Source: Branchiostoma belcheri
Taxonomy: Eukaryota; Chordata; Leptocardii; Amphioxiformes; Branchiostomatidae
Direction of reading: 5' to 3'
Assembly (NCBI RefSeq): GCF_001625305.1
Contig: NW_017803909.1
Location: forward strand, 1,049,826 to 1,113,825
Length of the DNA stretch: 64,000 bases
Position 1 is the first letter of the stretch. Each line of letters begins with the position of its first letter. A model generated the notes under the pieces. It ran no database searches and was not told the origin of the DNA. It saw nothing but the letters and a program-made list of their open reading frames with translations. Made by a program: the position numbers and the translations under genes. Below, piece after piece: positions 45,401 through 60,400 of the stretch.

Positions 45401-48400
45401 GCCCGTAGAATAAAGAGTGCCATACATTCTTTATTCATCAGGTATATGTGTGTTGTCAAAATATCACAACCTTGAAGTTCCTCCATCAACATGTCTCCAG
45501 CAGTGCTAGGAGTTGGTGCAGGTCGGGGTTGACTGCCTAAATTCTTTGTCTGATCACTTGATCTACCGTCTGCTGTGATAGCTTGTAGCTACAGGCCATT
45601 AAATGGGCTGCAAGCCTCACTGTCTGGTGGTCAGTTCAGTACCCAAGTATGGTAAACAAGATAAGGGATCCTTGTCATGTATCAGGCACTTCATTACCTA
45701 CAGTTTTAGTCAGCTTTCTGTAGTTTTCTTGCCAAGCACATGAGTCATATCTTAAAATGTATTCTGGACAACATCTTACTGCGACAGAGATAACCCTGTC
45801 TCCTAGGTATAACATGACCTTCCATTAAAACTATTAAGACTTGCCCTTCATGTAGTACTTAAGCAACATGTTTTTAAAACTGGGAGATAAATGGCAATCG
45901 GGTTGACTCGGGGGAGCTGATGGAATAAGCCCTATCTTCCCACATTAGGCCTGGCTTTCATGCTGGGTGACAGGTTACCAAGAGGCAGCTTGTATCTTGT
46001 CAATCAATGCATATCCCTGCAGGCTTTTAGTGCCCCAGTGATGCTCCTGATCTGCAAACATGAAAACTTGCATTAAGAATTTAAGACACAAAAGCAAGCC
46101 TTCACTGTAACATGTATAAGATGAAGCCACATTTACATTCACAGAATGTGCTGTTATTTCAAGCTGTATATTTTCAGAAAAAACTGGCCATTTTAGCACA
46201 ACTCGTCCAGCATATTCCCAAAAAGGGGTTAAATCAACCAGTTTGGGAAAAAAATAATAATAAGGCCACAGCAGTTTAGTTTCTTCATTCTCAGATTTAC
46301 ATTTATAGTATTAAGTAATTTGGAAGAAAAACCTATAATAACCTATGGACCAAGAAATCAAATTGGTGTAGCCCAACACAGAAAATTTGGGAGATATACT
46401 GTGCCAAGTTATTCCTGCATTCTACTGAAGTAATTGACTTTGGTTCCATATCTCCAGAGTAACAACACTCCCCTGTGCCAACCTGTGCATCTGCACCTGT
46501 CCCCTTGTGATTTATCCCCATGAATACTAATGTGACTTGCCTTAAAGATGCACAGAAGGTCCTCGCTGTAAAACAGAGAGCTGTGAGTGAGAGCGTCTTA
46601 TACCAGGTTACTGTAGGTGTAGGGCAGTCGACAATCATGTCTTATTTATCAGGTTATGCAATGGGAACGTGACTGTACTTCTTGGAATCCAGACAGTTTT
46701 AAGACGCATTCCTCATATCAATGGCGTGTGCAGTCTACATCCTCCAGTTTGAGTGAGCCATTTCCTGACTGACAATTCCTCCCCCAAATTCTTTCCAAAA
46801 TCAAGTTTACTGGCTTTCGTCAGCACACGGGGTAGAGTATTTATAGTGTCATCACTGCACTGGTGGCAAGTTCAGTTCAACCTTCATTTCTGTTGCACTT
46901 GACTTGTGTGTGTAATATGAGACAACAGAATAGGCCTATGTGCACGGTATCTTTGCAGCACAGTCGCTGCCCTTACATATATATCACTGACACAAGTAAC
47001 GGAATGTGGAGGCCACTTATTCCTCTCAGCTGTTGTTGCCGTTCCCAGAAGAATTGTGAAGGTGAAGTCTGCCCTGGGGATGATGGCAGGAACTTCCAAA
47101 GCTTTGGACAGTTTCCCAGGCCTTCATGTTTATTAAACCAGATGGACTACATCTGAGGCTGGACCTGAGATGTGATCCTTCTGAACATGAAATTACCATT
47201 ACCACTTGTCAGCATGACTCAAGAGGCTGCTAATACAGTGAATCCAGCTGTGGAAGTCTTGCAGTATACAGACCAATAAGTCCACTTGTGTATCAGTATC
47301 GTAAACCTCTGCTTTTCCTGATTAGGTTGTCAGTTCAACAAGCTCTTATCAACAAAAGCTAGGACTTGGAATATGCCTCTAGCAGCTTCCATGTCTCATG
47401 TTGTAAAAGTAATACACTAAACAAACCAAAGTATATAAGCACAGCATGTCACACTTCCTCCCCAGTGTCTGCGACCCACCCTTGGGTTGTTACTGGATAA
47501 TCCCGCAATTCCTCTCCTGTAGTTACAGGTGGTGCCTAGTAACTACCAGGGAGCATGAAGAAGACCAGAACAACTGGGGCGGTAATCCCTAAAGGAGGAT
47601 TTTAAGTCCCATTACCAATTGTGCACAGAATCTCTGGCTCCTCTTTATCTGTGGAATTGTTGGGGAATGCTGGGGTGTGGGAGGGGGTTGGCATGCTGGG
47701 TAGGTTGGCTTGGCGGTTTACCCATCACCCAAACATGGCCACAACAAACTTCTTTCTGCTGAAACTGTATCCTGGACACTTGTCCCTCCAGGAGTCCCTT
47801 CCCAGTAGGCAGATCCCAGCAGGATTTGGAGACAGGGAATGTTTGTTTTAGGACTTGTGCCCTGATTTCATGCCCTCTGCCCCTCCTCTCCCAAGTGGCC
47901 TCAGGGGAGGTAGGGGTGGGCCTGAGCTGGGCTAGACTTTAATTGGTTCCAGCATGAAATCTGATCCCTACTGTTGCCCATAGTGTGTTTTCTGGGCTGC
48001 CCAACAGGCCACCTCTGACTGGTTCTCATTATGCCAGTCTGTATCCCTGGGGTGCTGGGGAAGACTTTCAGTCCTCACTAATATTCAGCAATTACAAAAA
48101 TCTGCAGAACATTCCATCATTGTCCCTGGAATCTGGCTTGTCTGACCCTGTTTGGCCCAGGTTGACAGGGAATGGTGGAAAGAGGATCTTTCCCAGACCC
48201 TTCTGTCTCCTTTGTGTTGTGGGGAGGGTTTAGTTAGGTCATGTTCCTGATAACCTCCTGGCAGGGATGCTCCTTGTCTCTAGTCCTTATTTCCTGTATC
48301 TTCTTATCTTCTCATCTTTGAGGCATTACCCAGAGTCTATTCATCTGTCTATAAAATAATAAATTGACCATCACCTCACACCTCTCTATTGTTGTAGTAA

Positions 48401-51400
48401 TATGACTGGCATAATATTGTTTGTAAAGAGACTAGAGATGTCTTGTTAACCACATAAAATGATCTAATCATGATCTAACTGCAAGCAGGGGGAAATACTT
48501 TGCCAAAATGTAGACTTTCAATTTGCATCTGTGTGAAGATCTTTTAGGATTGAATAAATGCAGCCCCCCCCCCAAAAAAAAGGCACAAATACATTTGTAT
48601 AGCGAGGCATGAGTGGGCCAACTGAAAGACAGACAAAAGTGTCACAAAAGAAGGACAGAAACATACTGGAGCCATACATCTGGTGAAGATTAGTGCCATA
48701 TAAAGAAAGTTGTTTCAATATGACAGTCATGAGCTAACGTCTGACACTTTTGGTTGTGATACAATTAATTTGCCAGTAAACACTGGTATTGATGGTTGAG
48801 GACCTCTCTTATAGATTTCTGCATTTTCACTGGTTCCTTTTCTAGTCTCCTGGCTTAGAAATCCACATACAGAATACAAAAGGTTTAATACACTTTTTAG
48901 TGGGTAGATGTTATTTCACAAAATCAATATTCCACACCACACAGCCTGGCCCAATTATACCCTAGGAAGTGTTCTTTATCCTGTGACCTCTGACACTCCA
49001 AAAATTGAATCATTTGTCACCTTCATGTGGAAACAGACATTTCATTCCACCAGCAGGGCAGGTCAACATCACACCAAATGACCGAGGAAATAAAAACATC
49101 ATAAAACCTACACGGCAGCTCGTGGCTGAGCAGGCCTTGGTGTGGGGGTGTAAAACCTGGGTTTAATTAGACTCATTCCCTTCATTTGGCAACCCACACC
49201 ATTTCTTGCATCATTAGGTTTACAGGCCACATGATGAAGCATTGCCGAGTTTTCCTGTTCCAGGTATGACACAGCTTAGCAACTGAGGCTTAGTCTGCTG
49301 ACCCCGACTGGCCCGTGCCTGGCAGTAATCTTGTTAGATACAGTAAGCAGGGTATCCATTTAACCACGCATGATGCCTTCCACAGAGATTTGTAAAGAAA
49401 TGAGAGAAAAATCCTCGTGATGGGACCTACTGTCATGATAGCCATTGTCTGCATAGTCCATGCCTTCACATGGCTTTCCTGATAGATTCAAATTAAGATT
49501 ATGTCACATACTGCGGATGAGGTTCTCTGCAGTCGTCAATAATGTTACCTGAAATGGGGAGGGGGGGAGGGGAGTTACATTTACACTTCGTGACAAAATA
49601 TTGACAGAAACTTTGGAACAAAGCATAGAAGTCATAAAATGTTCCATTGTGTCTAGACTTCCATCATGTGGCAGTAAATCTGTAGCATTTACTTTGAATT
49701 GCTTCCAGAAAATGGATTTTTCAAAGATGTAGGTCTCATGATAAAGGTTACGGTTTGAGGTAGCTGTAAGCTGTCCAAGTACCATAATCCTCCTTTGGTC
49801 GGATTGTGGTAAGGCATTTGAAGTTATTTCCTTTGGAAAAGCTGCTTTCACAAAGTACAAACAGAAACTGTCGTAGATTCCAAAACAAATTAAAGCCTGC
49901 CCAGAGCTAGTACTTATCCAAGTTCTGAGATGAGCTGAAACCCTTCGTGTTGTTTGAGTTGACAAAATATCAGACTTGCCATCTTTTCATTCCATGAAAG
50001 TTATTGATTCAATGTGTTTGGAGGTACACTGCCAATCCCTTATCAAAATTGTTTGGTAAAGGCTGCTGCGAGGGGTATTAAGGCAGGATTTTTGGAGAAC
50101 GTAAGGATGCAAATGCTAGACCAACTATTCCCCGGTGGCAGATATCCAATTTTGTGTGACATTTGGAGGGACCCAAATCTGATTACTATTCGGTAGTTCA
50201 GAAAAACAAAAACATTTTTAATGTATGAGAAAGTATGTACATATGCATTAGGATTTACTATCATGAATAGGCTACAGGAGTGGAGTGTGGTTTATGGGAA
50301 GGGAACTGCCCTCTGCCATTGCCATGCTCCCTCAGTAACACTTGCTGTAACTATAACTAGAATTCATTGCAAGGGAATGCACCATACACATGGGAGTCCA
50401 GCCAGGCAAATGAGTGACTGGATTAAAACATGAAGATTAAGTAAGCTGTCTTTCAGGCCAGCAAATGAGGCAGATAGTGTCACTCAGTCAAGCAATTCTT
50501 CATGCTTGTCCATCAACAAGGTCAATTTGTCCTCCCTCAGTGTCCCAAGAGGCTCAGCTATTTTTAAGCCAAAAATTCAACCTTGTTTTTACAATTGCAA
50601 AAGAATGTGATGTTGAAAAAGGGTACTGTATTCAGAAAAACATTATATATACACTACAATAACTATTTATACATGACAAATGACATGGTACCATTGCACG
50701 ATAAATTGTCCAAAATATGCAAGGTCCATCACAGTACAGTATTTGGTATTCAGCAAAACATTGCAATGCACACAGTGTTAGCAGAAGTATTACATATGAA
50801 TCAACCTTGCAACAAACATTTAAACATTTTCACTGACATAATCCTCATCATTAGTTCTTACAGAGTGTTCATTTTAGTTCTCCCTGAACATTCCAGGAGA
50901 TAATACATGGCAGATTGTAAGACAGTTCCAAGGACAAACTAACAAAAATTGGGACGACAAAAATATTTTGGGTGTCTGACTAGTTGACAGATGCAGAGTA
51001 GAGATAAGATTATCTGTGGGATCCTGCTGTTTGAAAACACAGGGACTCTGCCTTCATTAGACATGCACTGTTGTGTCAATTTTTGTTGAGGGATGAGGAT
51101 AATTAGTGTGGTGCATGATAAGAAGTAATGGCATATGTTTCTACTAGTATTTCTGTCCTGCTGGGCTGAAATCATGCAGAGATGCTGGCTTAGAGCAATC
51201 CACTCCAAGTGTTGTTTGTAAATGGACAAATTAGGTCCTTTCAGTTTAAAAAAACATCATCGGAAGGTAATTTTCAGTACAGATGTGAAGCTTTTAAAAA
51301 CACATGTCCACACATGTGAATTCAAATATTAAGAACATCATCTTCCATGGCAGGAAGAGGATACTTACTGGTAAATCACCAGTAGATAACGACTGCTACT

Positions 51401-54400
51401 TTATTCACAGATAGCATCCTGCCAATCAACTTCCTTCATTACCTGCTTCACCAGTGATCCGTCTTATTGTCCTGATAGCCCATCTACATGAAGATGAAGC
51501 CATTTTGTGTTGTAGTTGGGGTGACTCATCATGAAAATAAGGTTTCGTTCAATGCTGTTTCTTCAGTTTATTGGAATGGTCATTCTCAAATGGTCAAATG
51601 AATTTTCAACATTGACAAATTTCCTAGTAAACCCTTGGTCACAATAGGAGAAAACCTATTTGTGTCTCTATCGCTGTTTATGTGGCATTTTTGTGTGTAA
51701 AATATGAATATGGGGTAAATTTGTAGATATGAAATCTTTAAAAACTAGACATGCATGAATAGCCACCTGTGCTATATGTCCTGCAACTCATTAGCTATCC
51801 TTCTGGGCATTAGGTAGTTGAGATACATATAAATTTATAGACAGTTCAGCTGAGACCAGATAATTTTGCCATCACCATTAATGGGCCCAGGTTGGCAGAT
51901 ACCAGACATCCCGCATCTGTGTCCCTAATGTGCAGAAGCTTGTCATATCTCACAGGAGAGAGGTTGTCTACATGTGTCCTCTATATGCTGTGATTAATGC
52001 CGGCAGAAACATCAATGCTCCAGAGGGCAACAAATGGAACAAATAATGGGCAACTTTGCTTCAGTCTGGGATAATCTCAGTTCCAGTGGTACCCATCATT
52101 CTTGCACATGCTGGTGGAGTGAACGAGATTGTGCCTCCCTTTTTACACATTAATAATCCTTAACATAGCGCATCCCTTTCCAGTAAGAAGAGAACCACCC
52201 CTGTCCTACATGGTATCAACCCCCACTTTCTTAGTCTATTTTATTGCTTTGTCATCTATTAACATTTATATCACATTGGTAAGCATGTTACAACAGACAG
52301 ACTTCCTATAATGTTACTGGAAAATATATCAGATATGAAAGAGGATGGAAGAGGTCACTTATATTCAGAGATAAGATCAATACAAATAGCATGATATGAA
52401 TGTGCTATTGTCTGTGTAATGAACGTGTATCTCTCTGATAGATGTGGATGCCACCTTTGACCTACTTCAAGAAGATTTGTTTTATCTTTGTTGTATTATG
52501 TGTAGCTTCTAAGTATATTCTGTAGTTAAGTAGTTTTTATTAATAAATGCTCAGTGAATCCATGTAGTGAATCATGAATTGACATCCCAGTCAGCTTTTC
52601 TCAAAATCACAGACATGTTGTAGAATTCAGTGCATTTTTATTGGCCAATACAGTACTTCTCAGTATTCTCAGTATTTTCTTACCATTAAATTTTATGCCT
52701 GTATGTTAGCTCTTTCACAATCCTGTAAATCATGTAGGTTTGTGGACAAATGTGCCTTCATTTGAATGATGCATGCTTGGATTAGATCTCATGGTGGGAA
52801 GTAAACTAGATTCTAAGGCAGCACAGTTGTAGAGACAGTATAAGGACCATTCATTTCAATGCCAAAAACCCATTAGTAGCTCAGCTTGTTTCAAGGTCTA
52901 GGAAGATTTCACATCATGTATCTTCATCATTGGAAACAGTTTACAGTGAAGGATGGGAGTTTAAGCAGCACATTTCAGTACCAAGGACATCACTAATAGG
53001 CTTTTCTGGGATCAATAAATCTCCAGGTCTGTCACTGTATACGTGCGATCTACGTGTATCTAAACAGTTGATTTAACAACCTCAACCTCCCCCTACCACA
53101 AGTCTTCTGGTCTGTCCCTATTTACTGGATAGTGTGGTTTGAATATAGACCCAGTGCAGCACGCACCTTGTATTTATTCACAGTCAAGTCATGAATCTGC
53201 TTTAGAATAGAAAAGAAGGCAAAGTGTTTGCACTTGATTGCATCTAGAGCTTAATCACCAATGTATTTCAATTAGTGAAGCTGAATTTTATCAAATTTAG
53301 GAGAGGACAGCAGTCATTTATCTTCTTCTTTATTTTATAATATAGAATGTGAGAAAGGATTATTCAATTCCAATAAAATCTTTCCATATACCATCTACTG
53401 TATATAGGGCTCTAGGAGTGATTGGCATTTTCTACAGCTTGAAGTTTTATTGGAGTAAAAGAGACAGGAATATGGGCCAACCTCCATCTCTTTACTAGAA
53501 TCATTGACATGACTGTTAAGTGTATTCTGACAAGAAGTTTTATTGGCACACTGGAGAGTGTTATGGAATCTAGAGCTTATTAGATTGCTTGAAGAGGAGA
53601 TTAGTTTATGTGTCAGAAACTGTTCCCACATCATCTATATTTCTTAATTACAACAAAACGTGTCCAACTTTGATGACATTACTAGCTGCAGAATGTGGGT
53701 AAATGCGGTTAAGTGTGAGCTTTCCCAGCACTACTAGGAGCAAAGTTCAGCTATGTGTGTAAAGGTCCTAGTTTGCTTTTATATCCTGATTAAGTTCTTT
53801 GTAATCACCACTAAAGTAGATTATCTGGGAAATCCAGATTTGTGATAACCTTGATGCAATTTACTTTTCACACTGTAATTGTTAGGCCTGTAGGATTTAA
53901 TGTTGCATGCAGCTATATTTCTTGTCTTGAACATTTATCTTTTGGAACATGCATGCTTTAAATATCATAAAGGTCTAGTGTTGAAGGTGAAAGCATGCTG
54001 TGGCATTAACAAGTAAATAAGTACTCAACCTTGAATATAATTATATTAGTCCTGCAGATTTCTTGCTCACATATTTTTATTGTAACTAAATTTAAGACAG
54101 ACAGAACATTAGATGTGTTCTGATATACCATGTTCCAGTAATGAAATAAGTTTGGAATGTTGGCTTTCATTCCAGAATAATTGAACCAAGTACATTGTAG
54201 CAAACCAAGGACATTATAATTTTTATATAGAATGTCCTTGAGCGAGCCAATTCTACTACTTTAAGAAAGTTTTACAAAATGCATTGATATACAAAGATTC
54301 AAGCTGCAAGTTTGGGATTGTTTTGCACATTTCTGTTTTGTCAGAATAAGAAGTAAATTGTGGAAAATACAGATGTACGTACAGATTAAAAAAACTGATG

Positions 54401-57400
54401 TAAACTACAGCACAGAATACAGTCTGTACATTTGTTTCAAAATCAAGTCAGTCCATTAAAATTCGCAGTACCTCCAGAAAAGAGGTTGTTGCACTCAATC
54501 CAGACAGGCATAATTCCTCCATTTCTCCTGATGGGATCAGGGTAAGTCCACCTGTGATGTCGGCGTATTGAAGAAATACCTCCCTGATGGATGGCACGGC
54601 CCATCAACTTCAATAGCAGGACGAGCCTTAAAGTTCAGGGATTCTGCCAAGGCCAAATTGTTCCAAGGAAAGTGGAATGGCCTCTGTCAGCTGAAGACGC
54701 ATTCATCATCCTCTTACTCCTGGATTCCCATTAAAGTTTGTCGCCAGTTTTGGTAGAAGACGCTTGAGAAAATCCAGTGGGCTATAGTTTACTCACCTTA
54801 AGAATAGTTTGAAAGAATAGTTTGAAAGTCATGAGAAGACTTGTAGATTTCCATGACTTTGATGCATTGGTGAATATGGCTACAGTTAAAATTTCCGGAT
54901 GCTAATTTGTCTTGTCTTGTTGTGCCTGATTGTCCCATGGCAAGTACGCTGTGATGTAGTGTAGGTGTCATTCAGACATGGCTGGAAGGAGTTCGGTGTC
55001 GTCCTAGACAGATTTATGTGTCTGCAAATGGGACAGTGGTGCAGCTTGTCTATTACATTATTTAGTGGTCCTGAAAATCGGTCTGAAGCAGTTTCTCTTG
55101 ATAGATGGTAACAAGAATGGATGGAGAAGTGCAAACCATCCAACTTACATGTACGTATATAAGGAGACTGACAACATTCCTCTATATTGTACGGGTTTAA
55201 AAATAGATAGAAACGACAAGGAACATCAAGGATAATAGGTAACATTTTAGATGAAGCAGGGTAAATCAATTCTCTTTTGATTATTTTATTTTGTTAGCAA
55301 GTTTATTCCATCTTTTTTCTTGAACCCACTTGACTGGCATTAAAAACCTAAATTACTGGTAAATCAATCAGAGTGAAAAGCGGGGAAAGCCTTTGTTTTG
55401 TTTCCTGTATTCTGTGCGGCCCCGCCTGGTTAATCCTATACCCGGGCGGATGCAGCCCTATCTCCCGTCCTCACCTGTTGCAGCTCCGCCGCCGTGACAG
55501 GCATTAGTAATAGAGGCTGGTTTCCATGTAATGGGATTGTGGTGCTATCGGTCTGTTCCACAGGCATGTTCAGGCACCGCAACGTGCCACTAGATTTCCA
55601 ATCAACTCCACCCTCCGGGACCCAGCTCCCTGAAACCCTCGGAGAATGAAAGGATGATAAGAGAAGTAGGGACTGTATCTTTAAGCTTTCTGCCTCTGGC
55701 AATGGTCATGGTTTAGATGTATCTGTGTAAAGTGTCTCCAGTGGTTAGGTCTTATTTTCTTGTGTTTGAAAAGGTTTGGGTTGTCTATTATAATAGTTTT
55801 CAAAGCGCATTTGACCTATAGAGCAGGAACTACAGGTGCAGTGTCCGTGTCCCAGTACAGTTGATTGAAAGTGTACAATTGGAGCAATCATATCCAAGGC
55901 CAGCCCTGAGGATGCAATATATTACAGGCCAAAGGTGCCATGTAGTATCAAAGGAGACCACTATTGCTTTGCACTAACCTACTTTGTACATGTGAACCCA
56001 TCTATCAAAGAAAAACTGATTTGTTGCTGACAGGTGCTATATAACAGTATGTCAAAGCACTATGGTCAGGTTAGGTAATAAATGAGGACTCACACATGGA
56101 GGTCATGAGGTCTTTCATTTAGTGTTAAGACTTGGAATGCCAAATTAAAGCGAACACAACTGTGAGAGGAATGAACTCATCTGTGTAGGAGATATCAAAC
56201 ATCATATTGGGATTACCTCATTTATATCAAGTACTAGAAATCTTTTGAAAAGTAAATCAATAACTAATTAAGATGGTACTGGATTTGTTTCATTGCAAAC
56301 AGATTTTATCTAGATATATAATCAGTCCCGTAAACTGCGGACTCTACATGTAATTGTTGGGGAGTACATCTATATGTATCTTTAGTGATCTTTAATTCTA
56401 GTATTTCTACCATGAATGCCCAGGTTATTCCTGGCTGTCCCGGGTTGCTTCTAGTTGCCACAGGTTGTCCCTGGAGCTCAGGAACAACCATATCAACTGA
56501 TTGTTCCTTATAGACGTTCGGAATTTGTCTCAGAAATAACATTAATACCTAAGGACTGGTTAGGCCCTGATTCTTATCATTCTAGAGGATATTGAAACCT
56601 TCTCAATTTCCAGCCCTCTAGCAAAACAGACACTTAGGAAATGAAACAAAAAAATCACTTGATATGATCAGTCCTTGATGGACACTGTTGAGTAGATAGT
56701 CCTTGTCTGTGAGTTTTGGCAATAGTTAATGATGAAATAGAAGCCACTGCACTTTATAAAGCTACCAACATGTAAACAACCATCTGACCTTGTTTGACAT
56801 TTGATGACAAGCTATGATGGACATAGGTATGTGCCTGCACCTCATGTAGTGTGTTGGTGTAGAGAATGATGAATAGTTAGATGTTATCACCATGTCAGTA
56901 TTGTATACCTGCCTGCTAGAACTTTGTATTTTCAGAAAAACATTTGTTGCATTGTTAGTCTGTGATATGGTCACATTGCTCAGTACACTTCATCTTTGAT
57001 AGGTGATACAAAATTGTTCAATAGTGCTGTATTAGGATTGTGCACTGATGTGCTATTTGTTGTTGGTCCTGCAGAGCTGGAGGCTGATGAGTGGTGTAAA
57101 GTGCTGTACCAGGAGTGTGTGTGTTCACGACCAGACGGCATCAGGAGTGGGGAACCTGACCTGCTCACCAACGGGGCACAGAGGGACCATAATGGTAAGT
57201 CTAGAATTCCATTTTCCATCTTTCATGTCAATATATTCATTGCTTGGGATGAGTATCGTGTTGAATAATCCAAGTTTTTAGTGTTTTTATTCCACATTTG
57301 CTACTGTCTAGAACTGAAAAGCCATTAGGCCTTCCATTTTTAGTACAACCCGAGTCAGTATGAAACAATAGTCAATAGTAGGTCAGGATCATTAGGATTA

Positions 57401-60400
57401 GCATGGCCGTCACAGTACTCCCACTCATGTGTTTTGTCCCTCACCTTCACCTTCTCATGAAATATGTTCTTGTAAAACTCCTGACGGGCAGATTCTCATG
57501 GCAAATGAACCTCTGGAAATTGAGGATTTGAACCTCAGGCTATGATCTAAATGGAAGGAAGTCAGGCATACTTTATCTGTCAATGTCTGGATGTGGAGAA
57601 AAGAAATGCTGATGTTTAAAGTCTTGGATTCTGAGTGGTATGGCTGTAGTTCTTTTGGTTTCCCTCTTGAGGTCTGCCCCATGATGTAACCCTTCCCCTA
57701 ATCTGGGCAGTGCATCAACTGTCTCTCTGGAAGGCCTTTCAGCACCACCAAGGTCACATTGAAAGTTAGCAGCACTGACAGGTCATGGTTGCCAGGCAAT
57801 GATGGATGACCTTGTTTTAAGACTCTGGTACCAGCAGATCTATTCGACCTGGAAAATGTAGATAAGCCCTGTGGGTACCACTCACGCATGCATCACACAA
57901 CTCATCAAATGTAATTCATTTATAGAAGGTTTGACATATGTTTGAATGCAGCAAGCCAAAGCTGGGTTCATTTGTTGTAGATCTGCACACAGAGAGATGT
58001 GTACATGTAGGTATGCATTAGAAGCCTTTTATTTTGTTGGAGAATTTAACATTGTTTGTAGGTAGACTACTAGACTACCAGATTGAAGATGGGCCTAACA
58101 ACACTAAGGTTTAGTCCTGCCAAAATTATTCTACAGTATATATATTTTATGTAGAACCTGTTTTGTTGTAGTGACATTCATGTTTTTTTCCTCCTGTAGA
58201 GCGGTTCCACGTGTTCCTTCTTCAGAACCCAAACCTGGACATATTCGGGGAGTGTCTCCTCCAGGTGACACATGAGAACCTGTACCTGTGGGACATCCAC
58301 AACCCCAAACTCAAGCTGGTGACCTGGCCACTCACGGCCCTCAGGAGATACGGCAGGGACCAGTCAAGGTTCACCTTCGAGGCAGGAAGGTGGGTTCTGG
58401 TGTGCAAATGGCATTTCAAAATTGTCCACACGCACAAATGTTTTGAAACTGGTGACTTACCAGTACAAAATAATAAACCGTAAAATCATAAAGACTGTTT
58501 GTGTTTATCCCCAGATCATGTGACACGGGGGAGGGATTGTTCACCCTGCACACCAAACAGGGGGAGCACATCTACCAGAAGGTTCATCACGCCACCCTGG
58601 CCATCGCTGAGGCGCAAGAGAGGATGATGAGGCTAGAGGAGGAAAGAATAGCAAGGGTAAGACAGCTACTGAAATCTATTAGTAGGTATACATTGCAAGC
58701 TTTAAAATATTAATTTTGCCCACAGTGCCATACAAATTGTTGAATACTAAAAGTTCTTACATAACTGGTTATAGAATATTGTCATGTGTAAAGCTTGGAT
58801 CTTTTGAAAAGTGTCTCTATAGGACTGACTGTCTCTAAGACTGACGACTGTCTCTAGGACTGACTGCACAAAGTCTGTGACACTCCAGTTTCTTCACAAT
58901 TTGCATCTGAATATGAATTTATTACTTACTTCAGCGGTTATAATGAGAATGAAAATTAAATCACTTCTGGGCTTGTTTGAGTGGGACCTGTTCTAACGTG
59001 ATTTAGAGTTATCTGTGACACAGGAAGAGGAGTCAATTAAGATCCCTCTTCTCCTAGTTGGAGATCTATTGAGATACGGTATCAGTACCTATTGGTCTGA
59101 GCGTCTGTCCTTGAATGTTATACAGTCTGCGTTCAGATGTTGGCGACACAAAGCTTATCTCCTATATCTGTCTGAGCTTGCCATTGATTCGGGCGGCAAA
59201 TTTTATGGAGATGAGGAAATTGGGTTGGTGCCAAATTGAAGCCCCAGGCATCAAGCTAGTCTGATGTTGTATAGACAGCCATACTATGTGCCATTACTCT
59301 GAGTAGGCTTGGACCTGTTGCAACATAATGCATACATAACGTTCCTGTAATTATCCTCTATGACAGCATTCAAGGGCAATGCCATAGACACTGTACTGAG
59401 CTGACTTACAGATTTATCTTCCATATATATGTGACCTTTTCTTTACAAGTCTCTTATTTTGTGTAGGTCATATCCATAAAATTTTAGAAACAGGATATGT
59501 TTTGTTCTTTTATGTTGGAATAATAAAAGATTGGTAACTTCAGCCCAGTCTATCCTCCCTTGATAGTCAAAGCATGCTTCTACTGAATTTTCAATTTGTT
59601 CACTACATGAGAACTGGATAAAGTCTAGACTAAAGTCTTTATTTTCAAGGACAAAACAACCCTAGTGTAAAACAATCCTAGTATAATGTGATGGCCTCAT
59701 GCATATGTAGTCTATCTTGTTTGATAACTTATGTCATGTAGGTACAAATTGTAACATTACAGTGTTTGATATACTGAGTGAATGGGAACTTGTCAGCCTA
59801 TGCATGTTGTTCCAACCCAGTTGCTGACCAGTTTTCCCTTCCAGTTACAGCAGGAGTCCAGACAGAGACAGACGCCTGTCAGTCATCGTCGGCAGGCCAG
59901 TTTGACAAGATACATCCAGCCGTCATCATCCAACCATTACATCTGTCAGAGCAGGTCAGGAGTCTCTTCTGTTACCCTCCAGATACTGTATAGAATGTGA
60001 GGAAAGTGCACATGTGTTAGGGGCGGCCAGTTGTAATTTTGATGTGATCACGATGATCTTTATTCAGATACATGTACTACGGGGAAGGAAAAGTGTCTTA
60101 CCAGCCTGCAAAACACATGGTGTGCACTGGGTGTAGCTTTGTTGTACTGACTGTAGATCTGGTATGATATGACATCTCGAACATATTCTATTGTGCTGTA
60201 GTGTACTGTAGTAAACCTGCTGCTACAGTACTATAATCCATAGAAAGACAGAACAGTTTCTATACTGAAACCTCATTCCTCTTCAGTTTGCCGGAATACA
60301 ACAACATCTATGAGGAGGCCCTGAACGTCAGATTCGGAGGCCCGCCCAATGTGGTGCCGACTTCAGCCCCATCCAACATCAGGTCCCACATAACTCGATC

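Larger units (their letters stand above)
45167..57074. other. DOK intron 2 (11.9 kb)
   Basis: The largest intron splits the PH domain between CDS and ELEADEW. It holds a degenerate Harbinger-like MITE (46264-46373), a G-run tract (about 49557-49575), a palindrome of the CAAGGAC family (54206-54240) and a GC-rich island (about 55418-55650). I see no gene in it. The 153-codon minus-strand frame at 49504-49965 has no recognisable similarity. Confidence 0.65.

Noticed and set aside
48565-48582. C-run followed by A-run
   Set aside because: Simple homopolymer junction with no further structure.
49504-49965. 153-codon open frame on the minus strand inside DOK intron 2
   Set aside because: No recognisable motif or family. 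About one frame of this length is expected by chance in 64 kb at this base composition.
60199-60235. Hairpin TAGTGTACTGTAG / CTACAGTACTATA as a microRNA precursor
   Set aside because: The continuous stem is only about 9 bp with two mismatches beyond, too short for a Drosha/Dicer substrate.
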